Origin: an uncultured Bacteroidales bacterium
Lineage (GTDB): Bacteria; Bacteroidota; Bacteroidia; Bacteroidales; Paludibacteraceae
Length of the DNA: 9,505 nucleotides
Direction of reading: 5' to 3'
Assembly: GCA_903929065.1 (NCBI GenBank)
Contig: CAIYTJ010000059.1
Span: 1-9,505, forward strand
A program made the translations under genes and the position numbers. Positions 1 to 8,188 of this stretch are shown piece after piece; positions within the stretch are counted from its first letter, which is position 1; each line of letters begins with the position of its first letter. The notes beneath the pieces are model-generated. The model was not told where the DNA came from. It saw nothing but the letters and a program-made list of their open reading frames with translations, and ran no database searches.

Positions 1-18
1 ATTGTTGATTCTTTTTAG

Positions 19-38
19 TATAAAGTCATAATAAGTCT
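19..38 (+). repeat. Tandem 10-bp direct repeat upstream of the kdpE promoter
   Basis: TATAAAGTCA (19-28) is followed directly by TAATAAGTCT (29-38); 7 of 10 positions agree and both share AAGTC at a 10-bp period. OmpR-family regulators often bind such tandem half-sites upstream of the promoter, and this one ends 56 bp before the -7 element. It could be an autoregulatory site for KdpE, but the stretch is AT-rich and a chance match is quite possible. An AT-only inverted repeat (ATAATAA at 28-34, TTATTAT at 45-51) overlaps it. Confidence 0.25.
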
Positions 39-94
39 GTAAAATTATTATAAACCTTTTTTATTCTGAACTCTTCCAACTAAAAAAGAATTCC

Positions 95-102
95 TACTTT
101 TG
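95..102 (+). promoter_or_regulatory. Bacteroidota-type -7 element for kdpE
   Basis: TACTTTTG matches the Bacteroidota sigma-factor -7 consensus TAnnTTTG exactly. The -33 element is weak: TTC at 74-76 is the nearest candidate, 18 bp upstream. Transcription would start near 108-110, leaving a leader of roughly 40 nt before ATG 148. The element overlaps the TTG at 100, which argues against that codon being the start. Basis: sequence match plus the known consensus; the start site is inferred. Confidence 0.6.
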
Positions 103-147
103 CATTCTAAACTAAAACAAGAACTTTTTAAAATATTAATCATAACT

Positions 148-837
148 ATGGATTCAAAACAAACAATTCTAATTATTGACGACGAGATTCAGATTCGCAG
201 ACTTTTGGAAATAAATTTAACTGCAAACGACTATCGGGTTGTAGAGGCTGAAACCGGAAATAATGGTTGTTTGCTTGCAGCATCAATCAATCCCATACTT
301 ATCATTCTCGATTTGGGTTTGCCTGATATAGATGGATTCACAGTGTTGAAGAAATTAAGGGAATGGTACACAAATCCGATTATAATTTTATCAGTTCGTG
401 ATTCGGAAGAAGACATTGTGCGTGCTCTTGAAAGCGGAGCAAACGATTATCTGACTAAACCTTTCAGAACCCGTGAACTGCTTGCACGCATCCGGGTGGC
501 AACGCATCACACAATGAGTCAGCAGGATCGGGAATCTGCCATGGTATTTGACAACCTGACAATTGATATTGCAAAGCACATTGCAACAAAAAATAATGAA
601 ATCATCAAACTAACTACAACAGAATTCTCTTTGTTGGCACTTTTGGCTAAAAATGAAGGGCGCGTGCTTACACACGTTTACATTTTGCAAGAAATCTGGG
701 GGTATGGTTATACAGAAGAAACACAATATCTTCGTGTCTTCATTGCGCAGCTTCGTAAAAAAATAGAAGATGATCCTTCAAAACCAAAATTATTGATAAC
801 AGAATCTGGTATTGGGTATCGTTTTAGTGGGATATAA
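148..837 (+). CDS. kdpE: KdpE response regulator, OmpR family
   Basis: This is the DNA-binding response regulator of the Kdp potassium-limitation system. Phosphorylated by KdpD, it is expected to activate the kdp operon. The 229-aa product has an N-terminal receiver domain (about residues 5-120) with the acidic pair D11/D12, phospho-acceptor D55 in LDLGLPD, switch residue S82 and K104 in YLTKPF. A C-terminal winged-helix domain (about 130-228) follows, with TTTEFSLLALLAKNEGRVLT and the closing ITESGIGYRF wing typical of KdpE/OmpR. The frame stays open upstream to a TTG at 100, but that TTG lies inside a perfect TAnnTTTG promoter element (95-102), so ATG 148 is preferred; it also gives the usual KdpE length. 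Unlike the enterobacterial kdpDE pair, it is not co-directional with kdpD: the genes converge with stop codons 5 bp apart. Function is near certain; the regulatory target is inferred from the family and neighbours. Confidence 0.96.
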   Translation: MDSKQTILIIDDEIQIRRLLEINLTANDYRVVEAETGNNGCLLAASINPILIILDLGLPDIDGFTVLKKLREWYTNPIIILSVRDSEEDIVRALESGANDYLTKPFRTRELLARIRVATHHTMSQQDRESAMVFDNLTIDIAKHIATKNNEIIKLTTTEFSLLALLAKNEGRVLTHVYILQEIWGYGYTEETQYLRVFIAQLRKKIEDDPSKPKLLITESGIGYRFSGI

Positions 838-842
838 AGAGG

Positions 843-3500
843 TTACATTTGTTTATTTGGAATCTTTATCGTAAAAACTGCTCCTCCTTTTTCTCTGTTA
901 GAAGCTGTAACGGATCCATTGTGAGCTTCAACAAATCCCTTTACAATAGACAATCCAAGTCCGGTTCCACCTGCTTTCGCATCTTTTCCCCGGTAGAATT
1001 TATCGAAAACAGTTAGTAATTCTTCTTCTTTAAATCCTTTTCCATGGTCAATAACTTTGAAGATAATACTATTTTCAATAATGTGAATTTTTAATTCAAT
1101 GGTAGTGCCGTGAGGAGAATGTTGTGTTGCGTTAAGGATGAGGTTATGTAATACCTGTTCCATCAATCCGAAGTCAACATAAATCAAAGGAAGATCGGCA
1201 GGAATATCTTTTTTAAACGTAAAGAATTCCAGTTCGGATTTAAGTGTTTGGGAAACCGAGTTTGCCAAATCCTGTGCATCACACCAGTCAGGATGCGGAG
1301 TTATCCGGCCCGATTCAAGTCGCGACATATTCAGTAAATTTTCAACCAACCTGTTCAGACGGACTGAAGCAATGTTAATTTCAGAATACAATTCTTTTTG
1401 AACCGGTTCAGGAAGTTGTTGCTCGAGCAATGTTTCCGATGAACCCATTATGGCGGAAATCGGAATGCGCAGTTCGTGCGAAATGGAATTAAACAGGGTT
1501 TTATACAATTTTTCTGATTCGCTAATCAGATAAGTCTTCCGGGCAGCATTTCGAAGCAGTTCCCGTTCGTATTTACCAATAATCTGGGCAAGAGAAGATT
1601 CCCAAAACTGTTCTTCGCCATGAGTAAAATTCCTGGCTTGCTTTACCACAATTACTCCCAGTGTGCTATTACTACCTATCAACGGATAGAATGTATATTC
1701 GTTTGATGGCAAGGTATTGGTGAATTTACCTGCTTTCACAGAATTTTTTTCCACCCAGTTAACGATACTCATCTCGCTTTCATTTAATTTGACAGAAGAA
1801 TTTTCAACGACTTTTATTTCCAGTTGATTCAACTCATTTTTGACCACAACAGCACATTCCAGTTTGAAATAACGGTTGATGTAATCGGCTGCAACCTGAA
1901 TAACATCATCGAAACCGGAATTGGAATTCAAATCTTTTGTGAGTTGGTACAAAGCATTGGTTCGTTCTTCACGGATTCGGATCTTCTTTTCCTGCCTGCG
2001 AACTCTCGACGTTAATGTACCATTAACCAGCGCAATGATGAAAAACAAAACCAGCAACAGAATATCAAGTGGTTTCTGAATAAGTAGTGTAAATTGTGGC
2101 GGAATAAAGAAATAATCCCAGATTAATGAGCTCAACGTTGCAGCAAGCAAAACCGGACCGGTTCCATAAAACAATGCCAACAACGACACCATAAGCAAAA
2201 AGATGACCGAAACAACCTGATAGCCCAAAATATCGCGGACAAAATAACAACCGATGGAAGTCAGTGTGACAACCAGTGTTACAATCAGATATTGTTGTAT
2301 TTTTGAAGTAAATGGTGGAATTGACGTATTGGGATTGAATTTATTTTCAACCGGCGTGTCCGACCCCAGTATATAAACATCAATATTTCCGCTGTATTTA
2401 ATCAGCCGGTTAACAAAATTACCAAGTTTTAATAGTGATTTTACATTGCGTGTTCCCGATTTACCTACAATAATATGTGTTATGTTTTCTTTTTGGGCAT
2501 AATTTACAATAGCCATTACCAGATCATCATTGGTAACGATTCTGACTTTGAATCCCAGTTCTTTGGCAAGTGCAATATTCAAATCTAGTTGTTCGTGGTC
2601 TTTTGCGGTCAACCGTTGGGTGGTTTCTACATAAAGTGCTTCCACATTAGCTCCCATGGTGTAAGCTAAGTTCTTTGCCCACTTCAGCAGACCGGCTGAC
2701 GAAGGACTGACACCAATGGCAACCAGAAAATGTAATCCCGATTTCCACGGGCCACGGATTCGTTTGTCCTGCATGTAATCGTGCAACTGGCTATCAACCC
2801 TGTCGGCAACAATTCGCAGTGACATTTCGCGCAAAGCGGTGATATTTCCCTTGCGGAAGAAGTTATTCACCGCTTCTCTGGAACGTTCAGGCGTATACAC
2901 TTTTCCATCCGAAAGCCGTTGAAGCAGTTCATCAGGAGTCAAATCAACTAATTCCACATCATCCGAATTCTCGAAAATAAAATCCGGTAAGGTTTCGCGG
3001 ATTATTACACCGGTGATTTGAGCCACTGTGTCGGTGCGGCTTTCCAAATGTTGAACATTGAGCGTGGTGAAAACATTTATTCCGTTCTCCAACAATTCCT
3101 GAACATCCTGATAGCGTTTATTATGCCGGCTTCCCGGAGCATTGGTATGTGCGAGTTCATCCACCAGCACCGTGTGTGGATTTCGTGCCAATATTGCGTC
3201 TAAATCCATCTCTTCTACCGAGGTGGATTTATACTCAATGGCCTTACGGGGAATTATCTCGAACCCATGTACCAACGCTTCAGTTTCTTTTCGTTTATGT
3301 GTTTCCACATACCCGACAACAATGTCATTTCCCTTCTTCTTTTCATCGTGTGCAGCCTGAAGCATTGTGTAGGTTTTACCCACACCTGCACACATACCGA
3401 AAAAAATCTTCAGCTTTCCCCGTTTGCTTTTTTCTTCTTCTTTGGCTAATGCAGCCAGAAGTTCATCGGGATTGGGTCTGTCAATTTCGAAATCGCTCAT
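843..3500 (-). CDS. kdpD: KdpD sensor histidine kinase
   Basis: This is the membrane sensor kinase that responds to K+ limitation or turgor and phosphorylates KdpE. The 885-aa product is full length (E. coli KdpD is about 890 aa). Domains in order: N-terminal KdpD ATP-binding domain (about 28-235) with Walker A GMCAGVGKT (35-43, K42) and DELAHTNAPGSRH (114-126); a universal-stress-protein-like domain (about 253-378); four membrane helices (about 400-495); a basic cluster SRVRRQEKKIRIREER just after the last helix, as in E. coli; a GAF-like region (about 515-645); HisKA with phospho-acceptor H675 in SISHELRIP; and a HATPase with N box NLILNATQHSP, DHGKGF (818-823) and GGTGLGLS. It is the last gene of the left-going kdp unit, 109 bp after kdpC, with a palindromic repeat in the gap. 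It converges on kdpE. Start ATG 3500 has no strong ribosome-binding site, as is usual in this phylum. Confidence 0.97.
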   Translation of the reverse strand: MSDFEIDRPNPDELLAALAKEEEKSKRGKLKIFFGMCAGVGKTYTMLQAAHDEKKKGNDIVVGYVETHKRKETEALVHGFEIIPRKAIEYKSTSVEEMDLDAILARNPHTVLVDELAHTNAPGSRHNKRYQDVQELLENGINVFTTLNVQHLESRTDTVAQITGVIIRETLPDFIFENSDDVELVDLTPDELLQRLSDGKVYTPERSREAVNNFFRKGNITALREMSLRIVADRVDSQLHDYMQDKRIRGPWKSGLHFLVAIGVSPSSAGLLKWAKNLAYTMGANVEALYVETTQRLTAKDHEQLDLNIALAKELGFKVRIVTNDDLVMAIVNYAQKENITHIIVGKSGTRNVKSLLKLGNFVNRLIKYSGNIDVYILGSDTPVENKFNPNTSIPPFTSKIQQYLIVTLVVTLTSIGCYFVRDILGYQVVSVIFLLMVSLLALFYGTGPVLLAATLSSLIWDYFFIPPQFTLLIQKPLDILLLVLFFIIALVNGTLTSRVRRQEKKIRIREERTNALYQLTKDLNSNSGFDDVIQVAADYINRYFKLECAVVVKNELNQLEIKVVENSSVKLNESEMSIVNWVEKNSVKAGKFTNTLPSNEYTFYPLIGSNSTLGVIVVKQARNFTHGEEQFWESSLAQIIGKYERELLRNAARKTYLISESEKLYKTLFNSISHELRIPISAIMGSSETLLEQQLPEPVQKELYSEINIASVRLNRLVENLLNMSRLESGRITPHPDWCDAQDLANSVSQTLKSELEFFTFKKDIPADLPLIYVDFGLMEQVLHNLILNATQHSPHGTTIELKIHIIENSIIFKVIDHGKGFKEEELLTVFDKFYRGKDAKAGGTGLGLSIVKGFVEAHNGSVTASNREKGGAVFTIKIPNKQM

Positions 3501-3520
3501 ATTTATCAGAATTAAGGGTA

Positions 3521-3605
3521 ACCACTAAGACACGGAGTATACAGAGAAACACAAAGAATAATACATTTACTTAGTGAACCTTAGTGAACTTGGTGTCTTA
3601 GTGAT
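3521..3605. repeat. Imperfect palindromic repeat between kdpC and kdpD
   Basis: This is a long dyad in the kdpC-kdpD gap. The outer arms CACTAAGACAC (3523-3533) and GTGTCTTAGTG (3593-3603) are perfect inverted repeats of 11 bp. Extended inward, the arms (3523-3556 and 3570-3603) agree at 24 of 34 positions around a 13-nt centre. The right arm also contains TTAGTGAAC twice (3571-3579 and 3581-3589, 10-bp period) and a third TTAGTGA (3598-3604). The composition (CACTAAG, ACACAAAG, CTTAGTG) resembles short interspersed palindromic elements that I recall from intergenic regions of Bacteroidota and other environmental bacteria; copy number in this genome cannot be seen here. In the kdpC-kdpD transcript it would fold into a hairpin and could affect mRNA processing or lower kdpD expression. 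Confidence 0.7.
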
Positions 3606-3609
3606 AATA

Positions 3610-4182
3610 TCATTTTAGTTTGTCTAATGCAATGTTAAGTTGTAATATATTAACACGGCTTTCTCCCAAACAGGTCAGTTGGGGTGACTCTTTTATCGTT
3701 TGAACAAGCATTTTCAACTTTTGTTTTTGTACATTGCTAAAATTCCTGGCTTTTGCAATACGATTAATTTGTAAATCAGCTGCTTCCGGCGAAATATGTG
3801 GATCGAGACCGCTTGCCGAAGCAAAAAGCATTTCGGACGGAATTTCAGCATTTTGTTCAAGCTGGTTGAATTTGATAAATTTGCTTTTCCGTTCAGCCAC
3901 CTGAGCTTTTAATTTTGCGCTTTTCAGCCCATAATTACTGCCCCCCGAAGGTAATGGATTATTTTCAATTGCAGAAGGACGCGACGAAAAATAAATAGTA
4001 CTATCGAATTTTTGTCCGATTAATTCACTTCCAATCAATTTATTATCTTTCAAAATCAGGCTGCCATTTGCCTGGTGAGGAAAAACAACCTGTGCAATTC
4101 CGGTTACTAAAAGAGGATATATTACTCCTGTGAGAATGGTAAAAAGCAGGAATATTCTTAATGCTATACTTAATGTTTTCAT
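3610..4182 (-). CDS. kdpC: KdpC, K+-transporting ATPase subunit C
   Basis: This is the single-span subunit of the KdpFABC pump, held to sit beside KdpA and KdpB and to raise ATP affinity or stabilise the complex. The 190-aa length is normal for the family. One N-terminal membrane helix (about 7-33) is followed by an extracytoplasmic domain with the family signatures GSELIGQ (51-57), YFSSRPSA (64-71), a PSGGSNYG-type segment (78-85), SASGLDPHISPEAA (122-135) and LGESRVNILQLN (172-183). It starts 12 bp after the kdpB stop, with only a weak A-rich AAAGAAA before the ATG, so translation is probably linked to the upstream genes. The stop is TGA. No defect is seen. Confidence 0.97.
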   Translation of the reverse strand: MKTLSIALRIFLLFTILTGVIYPLLVTGIAQVVFPHQANGSLILKDNKLIGSELIGQKFDSTIYFSSRPSAIENNPLPSGGSNYGLKSAKLKAQVAERKSKFIKFNQLEQNAEIPSEMLFASASGLDPHISPEAADLQINRIAKARNFSNVQKQKLKMLVQTIKESPQLTCLGESRVNILQLNIALDKLK

Positions 4183-4194
4183 TTTCTTTACTGT

Positions 4195-6273
4195 TTATAA
4201 ATTAATCAATAAATCGATAATTTTTATCCCGATAAATGGAGCGATAATACCGCCAAAACCATAAATCAGTAAATTTTTTGTCAATGCCCTATTTGCTGAA
4301 ATTGGTTTGTAGGGCACCCCTTTTAATGCCAGCGGAATAAGCGCAATAATAATCAGCGCATTGAAAATAATGGCACTCAGAATGGCGCTTTCGGGTGAAC
4401 CAAGTTTCATTATATTCAGTGCCGACAACGGTCCCTGTCCGTTACTTCCGGCATAAAGTGCAACGGAAATTGCCGGAATAATGGCAAAGTATTTGGCCAC
4501 ATCGTTGGCAATGCTAAAGGTAGTCAGCGCACCACGGGTCATCAATAATTGTTTCCCAACTTCGACAACTTCAATTAGTTTCGTCGGATTACTATCCAAA
4601 TCAACCATATTTCCGGCTTCACGAGCCGCTTGTGTTCCTGAATTCATAGCGATACCCACATCAGCTTGCGCCAATGCCGGAGCATCGTTTGTTCCGTCGC
4701 CAATCATTCCGACCAAGTGGCCTTTTTCCTGTTCTTCACGGATACGACGCAGTTTATCTTCGGGTGTGGCTTCGGCCATAAAATCATCCACACCAGCTTC
4801 GGCAGCAATAGCAGCGGCGGTTAGCGAGTTGTCACCAGTAATCATCACGGTGCGAATTCCCATTTGACGAAGTTCAGCAAAACGCTGTTTGATACCGCCT
4901 TTTACGATATCTTTCAGGTGAATTACACCTAATACTTTGTTATCTTCAGCCACTACCAGAGGCGTTGCACCTAATCGTGCCAACTCCGATACTGCATCAA
5001 TGACTTTTTGAGAGAAAACTCCGTTGTTTTCTTCAACAAAAGCACGAATTGCCTGCGATGAACCTTTTCTGATCTGGTGAACTTTTCCTTCGGGAGTTTT
5101 CAAATCCACACCACTCATGCGCGATTGTGCGGTAAAAGGAATAAATGTGGCATGCAAATGCGTAATGTCCCGTCCGCGAATATTGAATTTTTCTTTTGCC
5201 AACACCACAATAGAGCGTCCTTCGGGTGTTTCGTCAGAAAGTGACGATAATTGGGCTGCATCAGCCAGTTCTTCAACCGTTACATTTTCAGCCGGAATAA
5301 AATTGGTTGCCATGCGGTTTCCTAACGTTATAGTTCCGGTTTTGTCGAGCAAAAGCACATCAACATCACCGGCAGCTTCAATAGCACGTCCGCTGGTTGC
5401 AATTACATTTCGTTGGATTAACCGATCCATTCCGCTGATACCAATTGCACTCAACAATCCACCAATAGTAGTTGGGATAAGACATACCAGCAGGGCAATT
5501 AATACCGGAATAGATAAGTTGTGTGATTGAGCAATTCCCGAAGCATTTAAACTGTATCCGAAAAAGGCAGGAAGTGTAACCACTGCCAACAAGAAAATAA
5601 TTGTCAAACCGGAAAGCAAAATAGTCAACGCAATTTCGTTTGGGGTTTTCTGACGTTTAGCACCTTCCACTAAAGCAATCATACGGTCCATAAAAGTATC
5701 GCCGGCATCCGCTGAAATACGAATGAGAATACGATCGCTCAACACTTTTGTACCACCGGTTACTGCCGAACGGTCACCACCGCTTTCGCGGATTACCGGA
5801 GCCGATTCGCCCGTTATGGCCGATTCATCCACGCTGGCAATTCCTTCAATTACTTCCCCATCCGATGGAATGATATCATTCACTTCGCAAACCACGATGT
5901 CGCCTTTGCGTAAACTAGGAGCCAACACTTCTGTTTCTTTGTCCCCAACCATTTTTCGGGCAACAGTTTGAGTACGGTTTTTACGCAAGCTTTCGGCTTG
6001 TGCTTTTCCACGTCCTTCGGCAATTGCTTCAGAAAAGTTGGCAAAAAGTACCGTAAACCACAGCCAGATGGCAATTTGTAAATTAAAAGATGAATACCCA
6101 CCCTGAAAAATTCCGATAAAAACAATGATAGTCGTCAGAACTGCTCCGATGCCGACAATAAATATTACCGGATTTTTTATCAGTGATGCAGGATTTAGTT
6201 TCGTTACGCTGTCTTTAGCAGCCCGTGCAAGTAACTTTTTATTAAAGATACCTTTATTTGATTTTGTTGTCAT
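4195..6273 (-). CDS. kdpB: KdpB, K+-transporting P-type ATPase catalytic subunit
   Basis: This is the catalytic subunit of KdpFABC. It hydrolyses ATP through a phospho-aspartate intermediate to drive K+ import. The 692-aa product has all P-type ATPase landmarks: the A-domain TGES loop (154-157; the Ser aligns with the E. coli KdpB Ser162 whose phosphorylation inhibits the pump), the membrane CLIPTTIGG segment (264-272), catalytic D310 in DKTGTIT, the hinge motif TGDN (479-482) and GDGTNDAPAL (525-534). NDVAKYFAIIP (590-600) in the membrane region carries the Asp/Lys pair (D591, K594) characteristic of KdpB. Length and motif order match the family, with no frameshift or missing residue. It starts 12 bp after the kdpA stop and ends 12 bp before kdpC, a tight operon arrangement. 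Confidence 0.98.
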   Translation of the reverse strand: MTTKSNKGIFNKKLLARAAKDSVTKLNPASLIKNPVIFIVGIGAVLTTIIVFIGIFQGGYSSFNLQIAIWLWFTVLFANFSEAIAEGRGKAQAESLRKNRTQTVARKMVGDKETEVLAPSLRKGDIVVCEVNDIIPSDGEVIEGIASVDESAITGESAPVIRESGGDRSAVTGGTKVLSDRILIRISADAGDTFMDRMIALVEGAKRQKTPNEIALTILLSGLTIIFLLAVVTLPAFFGYSLNASGIAQSHNLSIPVLIALLVCLIPTTIGGLLSAIGISGMDRLIQRNVIATSGRAIEAAGDVDVLLLDKTGTITLGNRMATNFIPAENVTVEELADAAQLSSLSDETPEGRSIVVLAKEKFNIRGRDITHLHATFIPFTAQSRMSGVDLKTPEGKVHQIRKGSSQAIRAFVEENNGVFSQKVIDAVSELARLGATPLVVAEDNKVLGVIHLKDIVKGGIKQRFAELRQMGIRTVMITGDNSLTAAAIAAEAGVDDFMAEATPEDKLRRIREEQEKGHLVGMIGDGTNDAPALAQADVGIAMNSGTQAAREAGNMVDLDSNPTKLIEVVEVGKQLLMTRGALTTFSIANDVAKYFAIIPAISVALYAGSNGQGPLSALNIMKLGSPESAILSAIIFNALIIIALIPLALKGVPYKPISANRALTKNLLIYGFGGIIAPFIGIKIIDLLINL

Positions 6274-6285
6274 TGTTCTAAAATA

Positions 6286-7980
6286 TTAAAATGTAATTCC
6301 ACTATTCATTAATATATGTTCTACAATTGGTCCAAGTGATAAGGCCGGGAAATAGGTCAATCCACCGACAATAAGTATAACGCCAATTAACAACGATATA
6401 AACAGCCAGTTATCTGTTTGAAATGTTCCGGCAGAAACAGGTGTGATTTTCTTTTTTGCCATGCTTCCGGCAATTGCCATGATCGGTATAATGACTCCAA
6501 ATCGTCCAATAAGCATTCCAAATCCGAGAAGCAAATTATAGAAAACGGTATTGGCATTTAATCCGGCAAAAGCGCTACCGTTGTTTCCGGCCGCTGAACT
6601 GAAAGCGTATAAAATTTCAGAAAATCCATGAGGCCCGGCATTATTCAGGCTTGATAATCCAAGCGTACTGACCGCCGCCCAGGCTGTAAATAACAGAATT
6701 GCAAAAGAGGTAATTACATTAGCAATAATGGCCATTGTTACTTCAAATCTTTCCACTTTTTTACCCAGATATTCAGGTGTACGTCCGACCATCAAACCGG
6801 CAATAAATACAGTGAGGATGATAAATACCACCATACCGTATATACCGGCACCCACACCACCGAAAATAATTTCGCCAAGCATAATATTAATCATGGCAAC
6901 CATTCCGGCAAGCGGCGATAAACTATCGTGCATGGCAATAACAGAACCGTTGGATGCCGCGGAAGTGGATGTGGACCAAATAATGCTGTTGGTTATCCCG
7001 AATCGGGTTTCTTTTCCTTCCATGAGCGGTAAATGCCCGAAAATAGGATTTGCAGCATATTCCGAGTAGAGCGAAATAGATAATCCTGCCACCAGTAAAA
7101 TAAACATTACAGTAAAGATAGTCCAACCCTGTTTTTTGGAGCCAACCATTTTTCCATAGGTAAAAGTCAAACCGGCAGGAATCATTAAAATTGCCAACAT
7201 TTCAAGCAAATTGCTCAATGGCGTCGGGTTTTCAAACGGATGGGCACTATTGGCATTGAAAAAACCACCGCCATTTGTACCAAGTTGTTTAATCGCAATT
7301 TGAGAAGCTGCAGGACCCATTGGAATTACTTGCTCGGTTCCCTGAAGGGTATGCGCAGTTTGATATGAGTCAAAGTTTTGTACAACACCTTGTCCAACCA
7401 GAAAAACAGCAAATAAAATAGAAAGCGGCAAAAGCACATATATGGTTGAACGGGTTAAATCAACCCAGAAATTACCCAGTTTGTCGGTTGTTTTACGGGA
7501 AAGTCCTTTGGCAAGGGCCAATAATACCGCTATTCCGGTGGCTGCGCTCACAAAATTCTGAACAGTAAGTCCCAACATTTGTACAAAGTAGCTCAGTGTG
7601 GTTTCACCACTATAGCCCTGCCAGTTGGTATTCGTCATAAAACTCACAGCCGTATTGAACGCTGAATGCCACGAAACATTAGGTAAATGAGCCGGATTCA
7701 ATGGCAAAAAAGCCTGTGTAAGCTGAATGATAAATACAAACAAAAAACCGATTAAATTGAACAGCAACAACCCGAAAGTGTAGCTTTTCCAGTTTGTTTC
7801 TTTAGTAGCATCAACACCGACAAGTTTATATGTCAATCGTTCGAGCCAACCAAATGGTGCTGACATTAGGTGTTTTTCTCCTGCAAACACCTTGTACATG
7901 TAATTTCCCAGAACAGGCGTTAAGCCAATGAGTAATCCGAGAAAAATAACAATTTGCAAAAAATCATAAGTTGTGAACAT
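6286..7980 (-). CDS. kdpA: KdpA, K+-selective subunit of the Kdp ATPase
   Basis: This subunit contains the K+ selectivity filter of KdpFABC and belongs to the superfamily of K+ transporters (SKT: Trk/Ktr/HKT/KdpA). The 564-aa polytopic protein is of standard length, with about ten membrane helices. The four pore-loop regions are recognisable: TNTNWQGYSGE (116-126; Q121 corresponds to the well-studied E. coli Gln116), GTNGGGFFNANSAHPFENPT (234-253), TSAASNGSVIAMHDS (339-353) and SAAGNNGSAFAGL (462-474). The N-terminal FLGLLIGLTPVLGNYMYKVF segment (13-32) is also typical. It lies 30 bp after kdpF and 12 bp before kdpB. No strong Shine-Dalgarno sequence precedes the ATG at 7980; the leader is A/T-rich, as for the other genes here. 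Confidence 0.98.
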   Translation of the reverse strand: MFTTYDFLQIVIFLGLLIGLTPVLGNYMYKVFAGEKHLMSAPFGWLERLTYKLVGVDATKETNWKSYTFGLLLFNLIGFLFVFIIQLTQAFLPLNPAHLPNVSWHSAFNTAVSFMTNTNWQGYSGETTLSYFVQMLGLTVQNFVSAATGIAVLLALAKGLSRKTTDKLGNFWVDLTRSTIYVLLPLSILFAVFLVGQGVVQNFDSYQTAHTLQGTEQVIPMGPAASQIAIKQLGTNGGGFFNANSAHPFENPTPLSNLLEMLAILMIPAGLTFTYGKMVGSKKQGWTIFTVMFILLVAGLSISLYSEYAANPIFGHLPLMEGKETRFGITNSIIWSTSTSAASNGSVIAMHDSLSPLAGMVAMINIMLGEIIFGGVGAGIYGMVVFIILTVFIAGLMVGRTPEYLGKKVERFEVTMAIIANVITSFAILLFTAWAAVSTLGLSSLNNAGPHGFSEILYAFSSAAGNNGSAFAGLNANTVFYNLLLGFGMLIGRFGVIIPIMAIAGSMAKKKITPVSAGTFQTDNWLFISLLIGVILIVGGLTYFPALSLGPIVEHILMNSGITF

Positions 7981-8010
7981 AGATTTGTTTTATTAAAATT
8001 TAGATCTCTT

Positions 8011-8142
8011 TTAAAATTTCTCAGGTTTAATTAGTGAATAAATTAAATAGCCAAGTAAAATCACGGCTATAATTGCACCGATAATATAGCCAGTGGTGCT
8101 GCTCGTTTCGGTTGTTGTTACCATTAAAAGTTTTGTTACCAT
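8011..8142 (-). CDS. kdpF: KdpF, small membrane subunit of the Kdp ATPase
   Basis: A small protein of 43 aa that lies directly upstream of kdpA and is easily missed because of its size. KdpF is a single-helix subunit, thought to stabilise the KdpABC complex in the inner membrane. The segment GYIIGAIIAVILLGYLIYSL followed by IKPEKF matches the classic KdpF pattern (E. coli: VLLVFLLLGYLVYALINAEAF). The membrane helix covers about residues 18-38. Two in-frame ATG starts are possible: 8142 (43 aa) and 8124 (37 aa), each opening with Met-Val-Thr, because the start region is duplicated (8116-8150). Both add an N-terminal polar extension compared with the 29-aa E. coli protein. The gene is 46 bp after the barrel-protein gene and 30 bp before kdpA. 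Identity is supported by both sequence and position. Confidence 0.9.
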   Translation of the reverse strand: MVTKLLMVTTTETSSTTGYIIGAIIAVILLGYLIYSLIKPEKF

Positions 8143-8150
8143 TTTAGTTT
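8116..8150 (-). repeat. Tandem duplication of the kdpF translation-start region
   Basis: Two adjacent units, AAACTAAAATGGTAACA (8150-8134) and AAACTTTTAATGGTAACA (8133-8116), repeat the bases before the start codon, the ATG and the next two codons. The copies keep the reading frame (starts 18 nt apart), so either ATG could initiate kdpF. Confidence 0.75.
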
Positions 8151-8188
8151 GTTTTTAAATTCTATATGTTGAAAATAAATTAGGAAAA

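Noticed and set aside
100..147. N-terminal extension of KdpE from a TTG at 100
   Set aside because: The TTG is part of an exact TAnnTTTG promoter element, the extra 16 residues do not match the receiver-domain start, and ATG 148 gives the normal length.
838..842. Bidirectional terminator between kdpE and kdpD
   Set aside because: Only 5 bp separate the stop codons and I find no GC-rich hairpin with a U run in the adjoining coding ends.
3149..3574. 141-aa plus-strand reading frame opposite the start of kdpD
   Set aside because: It is antisense to the conserved ATP-binding domain of KdpD, has low-complexity Phe/His-rich composition and no recognisable motif.
3560..3580. Separate promoter for kdpD inside the palindromic repeat (minus-strand TATTCTTTG)
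   Set aside because: Spacing is one base too long for TAnnTTTG and no -33 element is evident.
5117..5530. 137-aa plus-strand reading frame inside kdpB
   Set aside because: Shadow of the KdpB catalytic region; Ser/Ala-rich antisense composition with no independent support.
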